This document shows positions 36,036 to 44,994 of a stretch of 64,000 bases of DNA, piece by piece. Source of the DNA: Flavobacteriales bacterium (GTDB taxonomy: Bacteria; Bacteroidota; Bacteroidia; Flavobacteriales_D; Crocinitomicaceae). The notes beneath the pieces are model-generated. The model made no database searches and was not told the origin of the DNA. It worked only from the letters and a program-made list of their open reading frames with translations. Both the position numbers and the translations under genes were made by a program. Each line of letters opens with the position of its first letter. Within the stretch, counting starts at the first letter, position 1. The DNA is taken from positions 1 to 64,000 of the forward strand of contig RFPM01000003.1 in assembly GCA_009926125.1 (NCBI GenBank). Direction: 5' to 3'.

Positions 36036-38696
36036 ATGAAAACAAAACTTATTCGATTTGCGAAATGGTTCTTAGGAATTATTTTCACTTTAATTTTTTT
36101 GATATCCGGTATAATTTACCTTTTTAAAGACCGTATTTGTGGCTTAGTCATAACTGAAGTGAATCAATACTTAACAGTACCAGTAGCAGCGTCTTCTGTT
36201 GAACTTACATTTTGGGGAAGTTTTCCAAATCTTTCTGTAGACTTTAATAATGTTTTTATTCAGGATGCAGACCCTAAATCAACAAGAAGAGATACTTTAT
36301 TATACACAGATCGTATTCGCCTAAAATTTAATCCTATTGATTTATGGAATAAAAATTACCATATAAAAGCAATTGAAATTTCTCCTGGAACACTGAATTT
36401 AAAAATCAATGAAAAAGGAGAAGCTAATTATATGATTTTTAAAGCTTCAAAGGAAAAATCTGAAGAAGATTTTAATTTAAAATTAGAAGAAATAAATCTT
36501 GAGAAATTAAGATTTAGTTATGAAAATTATCAAACTAAGCAATTCTACAAAACACTTTTTAATGAAGCTGAATTTTATGGTGACTTTAGCTCAAAAAAAT
36601 ATGAGCTAACAGCTAGCGGAGATGTTGAGCTAAAAGTTGCAAAAAGTGGGGAGCTTACTCTTCTTTCTAATAAAGCAATCGATTTTGACCTAAATATTCT
36701 TGTAAATCAAGTTGATAGCACAATTACTTTTCCAAAGGCACTCATAAATATTGAAGATTTACCTTTTGAATTAGAGGGTGCTATTACTGCAAAACGTTTA
36801 GATTTTCAAGTAAGATCAAAAAATATATTACTAACAGATTTGATAAATAAATTGTCATTAGACGAAGAAAAAAAAATGAACAAGTTTAAGGGCGAAGGAA
36901 AAATTAATTTTGATTTAATAATTGGAAGCGAGTTAAACTCAAATAACCCAATGGATATAACATGCAAATTCGATATTGAAAATGGTGAGTTAATAGAGCC
37001 TTTAAAAGGAATAAAAATTAAAAAAATTAAATTAAATGGGAAATATTCAAATGAAGGAGGCACTACTAAAGAATATTTAGAATTGTTAGATTTTCGATTT
37101 CAGACAAGTAGTGGCCCTTTTTCTGGTAATTTAAAAATTACAGCATTTTCAAATCCATTTTTTGAAGGAAAAGCAAAAGGGAATATAAATTTAATAAGTG
37201 CACAAGCAATTTTAAGACGGCCTGAAATAGAAAAAATAAATGGGTCTATCAGTGTAAACTCATCATTTGCAATTCAAAATAATACCTCAAAAGATGCTAT
37301 TGAGATGAAATATTGCAATGGAAATGTCAAACTAAATAATGTATTGTTAAAATTAAAAGAAGATAAGCGGACTTTTGAAAAAGTAAATGGGAATTTATTT
37401 TTAAGAAATAGTGAGGCTGGAATTGAAGATGGTTCTCTAAAAGTTGGGTCTACAGATTTAAAAATTGAAGGGGTTTTTGGTAATATCTATGATTACCTTA
37501 ACGGAAATGGAAACTTACAGACTGAGGTACATATTGAAAGTAATCATATAAATATCGAGGACATTGGTACAACATCCAAAGAACAAAAGATTATAGATGG
37601 CAGAGTCTACGCTATTCCGAGTGATATTAGAGGATTTATAAGCTTATCTGTTGGTTCATTAAAATATGAAAAACATCTATTTGATAATTTAATCGGAAGA
37701 ATGGAAATTCAATCCCGACGTCTTCATTTTCCTCAATTGAGTTTTGTGAATGCCGAAGCACTAATAAGTGGAGCACTTGTAATAGAGGAAAAACTTCCTG
37801 AAATCTTCACTATTACTGCTCAAGTCGCAAGTAAAAATTTAAAATTTAAACCAATGTTTAAGGAATGGAATAATTTTGAGCAGACAGTAATCTCTGATGA
37901 AAATATTTCTGGAAGAGCAGAGCTAAGTTTGTACTTTCATGCTCCCTTCGATTTACGTACTGGAGTAATTTTGAAATCAATTGATGCGCGCTTAGACATG
38001 AAAGTTTACGATGGGCATTTGAAAAATGTACTTGGGTTTAAAGACATAACAGAAAGCTTAAAAACAACAGCAGGAAAATTAGTTATCGGTAAAAATAACA
38101 TAGCCCTAATTGAGAAAAAATTAAGCGATATTTCATTTAAAGTGCTTCAAAATAGCATTCTAATTCACGATGGAAAAGTTGAAATTCCTAAAATGTTAAT
38201 TGCATCTTCAGCACTAGATTTAGAGATGTCTGGAACGCATACTTTTGAAAATAATATCGATTATCAATTCGGATTTAATTTTAGAGATCTATTGAACAAA
38301 GAAAAAAATACGGAGTTTGGAGAAGTTATCGATGATGGAACCGGCTTAAAAATATTCATGAGAATGTATGGAACTCTCGATAATGCAATTATTGAATGGG
38401 ATCAAAAAAGTAGAAAAGAGGCATCTAAAGAAAATAGAGAGGAAGCAAAGAAAGATGCTAAATCTATCTTGAAATCAGAGTTTGGATTGTTTAAAAATGA
38501 TTCAACTGTAAAAATCTATGTGCCAAAAGATGTGCCTCAAGAAGATCTGAAAATCCAATTTGGTCCGGCAACTAAAACTGAATTAAAAGAAGAACAGAAA
38601 AAAATAAAGAAAGATTCTAAACTAAAGAAAACACTTCAAAATTGGAAAGAACAACAGAAAAAAGAGGAAGAAGAAGGCTTTAAAATTGGGGGTTAA
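36036..38696 (+). CDS. AsmA-like large envelope protein
   Basis: With ATG 36036 it has 886 residues; the open frame extends to a TTG at 35988 but that lies before the membrane anchor. One N-terminal helix (WFLGIIFTLIFLISGIIYLF) is followed by a long beta-rich region. The N-terminal AsmA-type segment (VTEVNQYLTVPVAASSVELTFWGSFPNLSVDFNNVFI) and the C-terminal AsmA_2-like part (KSIDARLDMKVYDGHLKNVLGFKDI...MLIASSALDLEMSGTHTFENNIDYQFGFNFRDLL) are recognisable. AsmA-like proteins are thought to be bridge-like lipid transporters between inner and outer membrane. The Lys/Glu-rich tail is likely disordered. Confidence 0.8.
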   Translation: MKTKLIRFAKWFLGIIFTLIFLISGIIYLFKDRICGLVITEVNQYLTVPVAASSVELTFWGSFPNLSVDFNNVFIQDADPKSTRRDTLLYTDRIRLKFNPIDLWNKNYHIKAIEISPGTLNLKINEKGEANYMIFKASKEKSEEDFNLKLEEINLEKLRFSYENYQTKQFYKTLFNEAEFYGDFSSKKYELTASGDVELKVAKSGELTLLSNKAIDFDLNILVNQVDSTITFPKALINIEDLPFELEGAITAKRLDFQVRSKNILLTDLINKLSLDEEKKMNKFKGEGKINFDLIIGSELNSNNPMDITCKFDIENGELIEPLKGIKIKKIKLNGKYSNEGGTTKEYLELLDFRFQTSSGPFSGNLKITAFSNPFFEGKAKGNINLISAQAILRRPEIEKINGSISVNSSFAIQNNTSKDAIEMKYCNGNVKLNNVLLKLKEDKRTFEKVNGNLFLRNSEAGIEDGSLKVGSTDLKIEGVFGNIYDYLNGNGNLQTEVHIESNHINIEDIGTTSKEQKIIDGRVYAIPSDIRGFISLSVGSLKYEKHLFDNLIGRMEIQSRRLHFPQLSFVNAEALISGALVIEEKLPEIFTITAQVASKNLKFKPMFKEWNNFEQTVISDENISGRAELSLYFHAPFDLRTGVILKSIDARLDMKVYDGHLKNVLGFKDITESLKTTAGKLVIGKNNIALIEKKLSDISFKVLQNSILIHDGKVEIPKMLIASSALDLEMSGTHTFENNIDYQFGFNFRDLLNKEKNTEFGEVIDDGTGLKIFMRMYGTLDNAIIEWDQKSRKEASKENREEAKKDAKSILKSEFGLFKNDSTVKIYVPKDVPQEDLKIQFGPATKTELKEEQKKIKKDSKLKKTLQNWKEQQKKEEEEGFKIGG

Positions 38697-38782
38697 ACAA
38701 ATCAAAAAAATATTTTAAATTTTGGCAATCCTAAAATAATCTTTAAATTCGGTTTTTTTAAATTCTTTTAATTTATCTCTCC

Positions 38783-41416
38783 ATGATTAAAAAATTCCTT
38801 TTTTCAATTTGTATCTTAATTCTTTGCTTTAACCAATTCATTTTTGCCCAAAAAGAAGAGTCAAATGTTATTGTTTGTGAAGACTTTCACATTACAAGGC
38901 CTCTTATAGAAATAAATGCTGAATTCCCTGTTAATAATAGAAAAATTGAAAGGGAAATGAAGAAGAAAATGAAGAAGAAAATTGTTGAGTCGAAAGACAA
39001 AAAACACAGAGATCCTCAGCATTTTGAATTTTCTTTTGAGAAAGATGGTTACAAATATGGAACAGATTCAACTATTATCCAAAAAAATGATGGCTCAAGA
39101 CCTGGACCTACTCAAAAGATAAATATTGCTGGGCAATCGTCTTCAAGTCGACCAATGGACCCCTCTGGTGCAGCTGGTATTGACTACTACATTCAAATAA
39201 TTAACGCTACGGTTTATAAAATTTACAACAAAATCACGGGTGCTGTTACAACTACAGGGACTCTTGGGAATATATGGAGCCCTGCAACTGGTAATAGCGG
39301 TGACCCAATTGTAATGTATGATCGCTTCGCTGACCGTTGGTTCATGGCACAATTTGGAACTGGCAATAAAATTTACATCGCGATTTCAACTACAAGTAAT
39401 CCAGCAGGTTCATATTACACCTATACATTTACTTCCCCTCAATTTCCTGACTACCTAAAATTTTCAATCTGGCAAGATGGATATTATATGACTTCCAATC
39501 AAGGTACGCAGAAAGTTTTTGCTTTTGAAAGAGATGCCATGTTAATTGGAAATTCAGGAGCACGATCTATTTATAAGACTTTTACACCTCCTTCTGGTGG
39601 TGGATTCTTCTGCCCATTGGCAGGTGATTCCGATGGAAATACAGGCTTAGCTCCTGCAGGTACTCCATGCCCAATTTTTTCTTATTCAGACAATGCTTGG
39701 GGAGGAAGTGTAATTGATGGAATTCAAATTTATCAAATGGCTGTAAATTGGATTCCAACAACCCCTACGGCAACATTATCATTTGTGAGCGCCGTTCCCA
39801 CTGCTAGTTTTGATGGTTCCTATAATTCAAGTTGGAATGATGTTTCTCAACCTGGTACTACTCAAAAGCTCGATGGAATTGGAGGAACTCTAAGCTATCG
39901 TGCTCAATGGAGAAAATGGGCTACTTACAACAGTGTTGTTCTAGCTTGGCCAGTTAAAATCAGCACTACTCAAAGAAGTGTTATGTGGTGTGAATTAAGA
40001 CAGGATCAAACTACAATGGCTTGGTCAACTTATCAACAAGGTGTTTTTACACCTGATGCATACACAAGATGGTTGGCATCTATTGCGATGGACGATAATG
40101 GAAATATTGGCTTGTGCTACTTAAAATCAGGGGCGACAACTATTTATCCAAGTTTAGGTTATACCGGACGTTTAGCAAGTGATCCACTAAATACAATGAC
40201 ATACGCAGAAACTATTGCTGCAGTTGGGACAGCGTCACAAACTGGTGGTATAAATCGTGTTGGAGATTATTCACAAACAACACTTGATCCTGATGGCAGT
40301 ACTTTTTGGCATACCGGAGAATATATGGGCGGTACAAGTACTTCACCTGCAAGAACAAGAATCTATTCTTTTCAATTAATTTTACCTACCGCAGCTCTCG
40401 TTTCTGTTACTTCCTCAGATTCAGATAATTCAATTTGTGCAGGCTCAACAGTTACTTTTACTGCTTCACCAACAAACGGAGGAACAAATCCTTCGTACCA
40501 ATGGTATGTAAATAATAGTCCAGTTGGGTCAAATAGTTCAACTTTCACAACCTCATCCTTAGTAAATGGTTCTGTTGTTTCTTGTGTTATGACTTCAGAC
40601 TTAAGTGGTGCAGAAACTAACCCTGCAACATCAAATACCATAACTGTATCAGTTGTAAATCCGGTTTCTCCATCTGTTAGTATTTTTGGAAATCAGGCTA
40701 TTTGTGCTGGTCAATCTATAACTTTAGGTTCATTCTCTAGTAATTCTGGTTCTTCACCTGCATATCAATGGCTTGTCAATGGAGTAAATGTAGGGACAAA
40801 TATATCTTCCTATTCTTTTGTGCCTAATAATGGAGATGTCGTTAGTCTTGTTTTGACATCAAATAGTACCTGTGTTACCTCTAGTACTGCAAATGCTTCA
40901 CCTGTCAATGTAACAGTTAATCCTTTGCCAAGCACACCTACCATTTCTCAAAACATTAATACTTTAACATCTAGTTCTGCAACTGGAAACCAATGGTATT
41001 ACAATGGGACTTTAATTTCAGGTGCTACTAGCCAAAACTACACAGCAAGTTTAGTAGGTTTATACACAGTTTTAGTAAGTAATTCTCAGGGTTGTTCTGC
41101 TAGTTCTGTTGGGGTAACTGTAAATGAATTTGTAGATATCGTAGAATTAGATTCTTACATTTTCACCATTTTCCCAAATCCTTCACAAGGAGACTTCAGT
41201 ATTTCTTTTACGGCTTTATCTGGAAGTAACTATACTATAAAGATATACAATGCAGCAGGGCAATTAATCTATGAAGATGAATTAGCAAATCAAAATCAAA
41301 GTGGGAAAATTATTAAAGATATTCATCTTGGAGAACTTGCTTCGGGAGTTTATAACTTATTACTTTCTGATGGTAAAACAGAATCTTCTAAAAAGATAAT
41401 TATAAAAAGAAACTAA
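38783..41416 (+). CDS. T9SS type A sorting-domain protein with Ig-like repeats
   Basis: 877 residues: signal peptide 1-22 (ends FIFAQ), a basic stretch (about 50-75), a beta-propeller-like secreted region with many Trp and Gly motifs (WMAQFGTGNKIYIAIS, DPDGSTFWHTGEYMGG), two Ig-like modules with a repeated ICAGxxxTxxxxxxNxGxxPxYQWxVN pattern (about 545-625 and 630-710), a shorter WYYNG module, and a type A sorting domain (FTIFPNPSQGDFSI...IYNAAGQLIYE...LASGVYNLLLSDG) ending KKIIIKRN. It would be secreted by the type IX system. Substrate or function is unknown. Confidence 0.85.
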   Translation: MIKKFLFSICILILCFNQFIFAQKEESNVIVCEDFHITRPLIEINAEFPVNNRKIEREMKKKMKKKIVESKDKKHRDPQHFEFSFEKDGYKYGTDSTIIQKNDGSRPGPTQKINIAGQSSSSRPMDPSGAAGIDYYIQIINATVYKIYNKITGAVTTTGTLGNIWSPATGNSGDPIVMYDRFADRWFMAQFGTGNKIYIAISTTSNPAGSYYTYTFTSPQFPDYLKFSIWQDGYYMTSNQGTQKVFAFERDAMLIGNSGARSIYKTFTPPSGGGFFCPLAGDSDGNTGLAPAGTPCPIFSYSDNAWGGSVIDGIQIYQMAVNWIPTTPTATLSFVSAVPTASFDGSYNSSWNDVSQPGTTQKLDGIGGTLSYRAQWRKWATYNSVVLAWPVKISTTQRSVMWCELRQDQTTMAWSTYQQGVFTPDAYTRWLASIAMDDNGNIGLCYLKSGATTIYPSLGYTGRLASDPLNTMTYAETIAAVGTASQTGGINRVGDYSQTTLDPDGSTFWHTGEYMGGTSTSPARTRIYSFQLILPTAALVSVTSSDSDNSICAGSTVTFTASPTNGGTNPSYQWYVNNSPVGSNSSTFTTSSLVNGSVVSCVMTSDLSGAETNPATSNTITVSVVNPVSPSVSIFGNQAICAGQSITLGSFSSNSGSSPAYQWLVNGVNVGTNISSYSFVPNNGDVVSLVLTSNSTCVTSSTANASPVNVTVNPLPSTPTISQNINTLTSSSATGNQWYYNGTLISGATSQNYTASLVGLYTVLVSNSQGCSASSVGVTVNEFVDIVELDSYIFTIFPNPSQGDFSISFTALSGSNYTIKIYNAAGQLIYEDELANQNQSGKIIKDIHLGELASGVYNLLLSDGKTESSKKIIIKRN

Positions 41417-41418
41417 CT

Positions 41419-42519
41419 TTACTTTTTAAGAATCCGATAGCGTTTTCCTGGCAATTGTTCTACCATATTTTTCATCTCCATTTGGAATAATAAAACATTG
41501 ATTTTTGAAGCTGACATTTCCGCTTTCATTCCAATTATATCTGAATGAAGAATTTCATCGTTTTCAAAAAGATTTAAAATCGTTGCTTCATCTGGTTCTA
41601 AGTTTAGCTCCAACTCTTTTTGAACTGAAACTCTTTTTGAATCCCAATTCATAAATGTTAAAAAATCGTTTGGTGAACTTATTAAATGAGCTTTTTGCTT
41701 TTTTATCAATAAATTACAGCCTTCCGATGTCTGACGACCTATGTCTCCAGGAAAAGCAAAAACATCTCTACTGTAATCATTTGCCAATTCTGCTGTAATC
41801 ATAGATCCTCCTCTTTCCTTACTTTCAATTACAATAGTTGCATCTGCTAATCCAGCAACAATTCTATTTCGCATAGGAAAATTTTCTCTGTCTGGATTTG
41901 TGCTAATCATGAATTCAGTAAGTAAACCGCCATTTTCTTGCATATCTTTTGCTATTTGCTTGTGCTGCGAGGGATAAATCCGATCTAAGCCATGCCCTAA
42001 GACACCAATTGTTTGAATATTATTTTGTAAGCACAATTGATGCGCATGAATATCAACGCCATAAGCCAAGCCACTTACGACTAAAATATTTTTTTCCTTA
42101 AAGGATGAAAGTAAAGATTTTAATAGCTCTTTTCCATATTCTGTATGATTTCTCGTTCCAACAATTGAAACAATCTGTGTGTGATTTAAATCCATTTTTC
42201 CTTTTGTATAAATTACAATTGGAGCATCTGAACATTGCCTCAATCTTCTTGGATAAGTAGAATCCAAAAAAAAATGAGTTGAAATTCCATTTTTATGATT
42301 AAAATTTAGCTGTGTTTCGGCTAAATTAATTGCCTCTTCTCTTTTTAAAGCTCTTAAAAATGATTCGCTAAGCCCTGTTTGGGTTTTTATTTCTTGTAAG
42401 GTGCTTTCAAAAAGGAAATTTATATTTTCTAATTTTGATAAAACTTGTGCAGCACGAATTGGACCAATGCCATTTAATTTACTAAGTGCTATTCTATAAA
42501 TTTCGCTTGTTTTTGACAA
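41419..42519 (-). CDS. dprA: DNA-processing protein DprA
   Basis: 366-residue Rossmann-fold protein that binds single-stranded DNA and loads RecA during natural transformation. It has an N-terminal helix-hairpin-helix/SAM-like part (LSKLNGIGPIRAAQVLSKL), the core VSIVGTRNHTEYGK..., VVSGLAYGVDIHAHQLCL, TIGVLGHGLDRIYPSQH, GGLLTEF and ANDYSRDVFAFPGDI, plus a C-terminal winged-helix-like DprA domain. The tail-to-tail gap to the T9SS gene is only 2 bp, and it is divergent from the first TonB receptor gene. Confidence 0.93.
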   Translation of the reverse strand: MSKTSEIYRIALSKLNGIGPIRAAQVLSKLENINFLFESTLQEIKTQTGLSESFLRALKREEAINLAETQLNFNHKNGISTHFFLDSTYPRRLRQCSDAPIVIYTKGKMDLNHTQIVSIVGTRNHTEYGKELLKSLLSSFKEKNILVVSGLAYGVDIHAHQLCLQNNIQTIGVLGHGLDRIYPSQHKQIAKDMQENGGLLTEFMISTNPDRENFPMRNRIVAGLADATIVIESKERGGSMITAELANDYSRDVFAFPGDIGRQTSEGCNLLIKKQKAHLISSPNDFLTFMNWDSKRVSVQKELELNLEPDEATILNLFENDEILHSDIIGMKAEMSASKINVLLFQMEMKNMVEQLPGKRYRILKK

Positions 42520-42574
42520 AATATTCTTATTTTCGTCTTATTAAGATAATGAATATTATCATTTCATTGATAAC

Positions 42575-44920
42575 ATGGCAAGGTATTTTATTTTATTTAT
42601 TTTAATTTTATTAAACTCCACAGTTTTTTTTTCGCAGACAAAAGGCATTGTTTTGGATGCTTCAAATGGTGATCCAATTATTGGTGCTCGTATTGTCTTA
42701 TCATCGGGACAAAAATCTATTACTAGTAATTCTGGTGAGTTTATACTCAGTAATGTCAAATATCCAAATTCACTTGTTGTTTCTATGATGGGCTTTATCT
42801 CAGAAACTGTTAAACTATCAAAGGATACACTTTTAATGATTAACTTAAAAACACAAGTGCAAGAAATTAGCGACGTTGTTGTTACTGCAAGCAGAAGAAA
42901 CCAAAATATTGAAGATGTACCAATTTCAATGGAAATCATTAAGCCAGAATTAATCAATAACAAAGGTTTTTCAAATTTAGAACAAGCAGTTGATCAAAGT
43001 CCTGGTGTTTACGCCATGGATGGACAAGTTAGTATTCGAGGAGGAGGAGGCTTTGCATACGGCGCCGGAAGTCGCGTTGCTCTACTTTGGAATGGTGTTC
43101 CGATGATGTCTCCGGATATAGGTGATGCAAAATGGAATGCTATTCCAATGGAACAGACTTCGCAGATAGAAATTTTAAAGGGTGCATCTTCCGTTTTATA
43201 TGGTAGTGGCGCTTTAAATGGAATTATTGCTTTAACAGAGAAAGAACCAAGTCCAAAAGGAAATTTTTCTGCTAAAGTTCAATCAGGGGTTTATGGAAAT
43301 CCTAGAAGAAAATCAATGCAGTGGTGGGATAAAAACCCAACTTTTCATCTAGCGGATGTTTATTTTGGTAAATCTTATAAATATTTAGGATACACAGTAG
43401 GTGCAAATGCTTATTTAGATTCTGGTTTTCGGCAAGGAGAAAACGAAAAAAGATTTCGTTTAAATGGTTCTTTTTACTTCAAACCCAAAAGCAACTCGAA
43501 ACTAAAGGCAGGTTTAAGTTACAATGCACAATACCAAGATATGGGAGTTTTTATTCTTTGGAAGAATGATTCTTTGGGTTACCAAGCTCAGGATAATACA
43601 CTCTCACGACAAAAAGCAATTCGTATTAATGTTGATCCCTACATTAAATTTTATGACAAATTCCAAAATCAACATCAACTAAAAACAAGGTATTACCTCG
43701 TTACAAGTGGGAATGAATCAAAAGTTGGTGATGCTTCCATTGCCGATTTATTTTATGCCGATTATCAATTTCAACGGAAATTTGGGGCTTCTATGAATTT
43801 ATCAGCAGGTATTACACATAATTCTGGGCAAGTAAAAAGTTGGGTATTTGGGGATCATATTTCTAGTAATTCTGCTCTTTATGGTCAAGTAGAATCTAAA
43901 TTTAAACAATTGGATATTACAGCAGGTATGAGAATAGAGCATTATAAATTAGATGAGATGAAGGCTGATTCTCGTTTTAAACTCAATGATTCTTTGTCGA
44001 TTCCTGTTTATCCTATTTTTAGAATGGGTTTGCATTACAAGCTAACTCCTGCGACACATCTTAGGGCTTCATTTGGACAAGGCGTACGCTTTCCTTCTAT
44101 TGCTGAACGCTTTGTTTCAACTTCTGTTGGTGGCTTGACAATTTTTAAAAATCCAAATTTAAAACCCGAAAAGGGTTGGTCTTCCGAACTGGGATTCAAA
44201 CAACTTGTTAAACTTGGTAGTTCTTGGAAAGGATTTTTTGATGTCGCAGCATTTATAAACGAATATAGCAATATGACTGAATTTACTTTTGGTATTTTTA
44301 AACCTGATACAATGGGAAATTTACAATTTACAGATCCAAATGCACTAAACTATTTATTTAATTGGGTCGGATTCCAAGCTCAAAATGCTGAAAAGGCTCG
44401 TATTACAGGTATAGAATTTTCATTTAATAGTCAGGGAAAAATTGGAGAGGTTGAATTAACTTCATTATTAGGTTACACTTATATGAATCCAATTAGTTTA
44501 AACAATGATCCAGCATATAGAGCAAAATTTTCTGATGCAAGTTCAAATATGCTAAAATATCGTTTCAATCATTTAGCCAAGGCAGATATTCAAGCTACTT
44601 TCAGGAAATTTAGTTTGGGTATATCTTTTAGATACAATAGTTTCATGAAAAATATTGACAAAATATTTGAAAATTCTGTAGAAGCGGTGCTTTCCGGAGG
44701 AGAAAATGGGACAATATTTATTTTACCTGGCTTAAAAGAATACCGAAAAAACAACAACAGTGGAGCACTTGTTTTTGATACTCGATTTATATACCATATT
44801 ACAAAAGAAATGAAGCTTAATTTAATTGTAAATAATCTTTTTAATGCTGAATATGTTTCCCGCCCTGCGGATTTGCAAGCACCTAGAAATTTTTTGCTTC
44901 AATTGCAATACGCTTTCTAA
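42575..44920 (+). CDS. TonB-dependent receptor with carboxypeptidase-like N-terminal domain (copy 1)
   Basis: Outer-membrane active transporter of 781 residues. The signal peptide is about 1-19; a CarboxypepD_reg-like domain follows (GIVLDASNGDPIIGARIVL), then the plug (VPISMEIIKPELINNKG...LEQAVDQSPGVYAMDGQVSIRGGGG, LKGASSVLYGSGALNGII) and a beta-barrel ending in LQAPRNFLLQLQYAF with the expected terminal Phe. It is adjacent to a second closely similar gene at 44995, a tandem duplication. The imported substrate is unknown; the plug motif does not reveal it. Confidence 0.9.
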   Translation: MARYFILFILILLNSTVFFSQTKGIVLDASNGDPIIGARIVLSSGQKSITSNSGEFILSNVKYPNSLVVSMMGFISETVKLSKDTLLMINLKTQVQEISDVVVTASRRNQNIEDVPISMEIIKPELINNKGFSNLEQAVDQSPGVYAMDGQVSIRGGGGFAYGAGSRVALLWNGVPMMSPDIGDAKWNAIPMEQTSQIEILKGASSVLYGSGALNGIIALTEKEPSPKGNFSAKVQSGVYGNPRRKSMQWWDKNPTFHLADVYFGKSYKYLGYTVGANAYLDSGFRQGENEKRFRLNGSFYFKPKSNSKLKAGLSYNAQYQDMGVFILWKNDSLGYQAQDNTLSRQKAIRINVDPYIKFYDKFQNQHQLKTRYYLVTSGNESKVGDASIADLFYADYQFQRKFGASMNLSAGITHNSGQVKSWVFGDHISSNSALYGQVESKFKQLDITAGMRIEHYKLDEMKADSRFKLNDSLSIPVYPIFRMGLHYKLTPATHLRASFGQGVRFPSIAERFVSTSVGGLTIFKNPNLKPEKGWSSELGFKQLVKLGSSWKGFFDVAAFINEYSNMTEFTFGIFKPDTMGNLQFTDPNALNYLFNWVGFQAQNAEKARITGIEFSFNSQGKIGEVELTSLLGYTYMNPISLNNDPAYRAKFSDASSNMLKYRFNHLAKADIQATFRKFSLGISFRYNSFMKNIDKIFENSVEAVLSGGENGTIFILPGLKEYRKNNNSGALVFDTRFIYHITKEMKLNLIVNNLFNAEYVSRPADLQAPRNFLLQLQYAF

Positions 44921-44994
44921 GTAAAGAAGAAATCATAGAACATATTGTTGTAAATTCACAAAATACTTTTTAATATTGATATCGAAAATTTTAG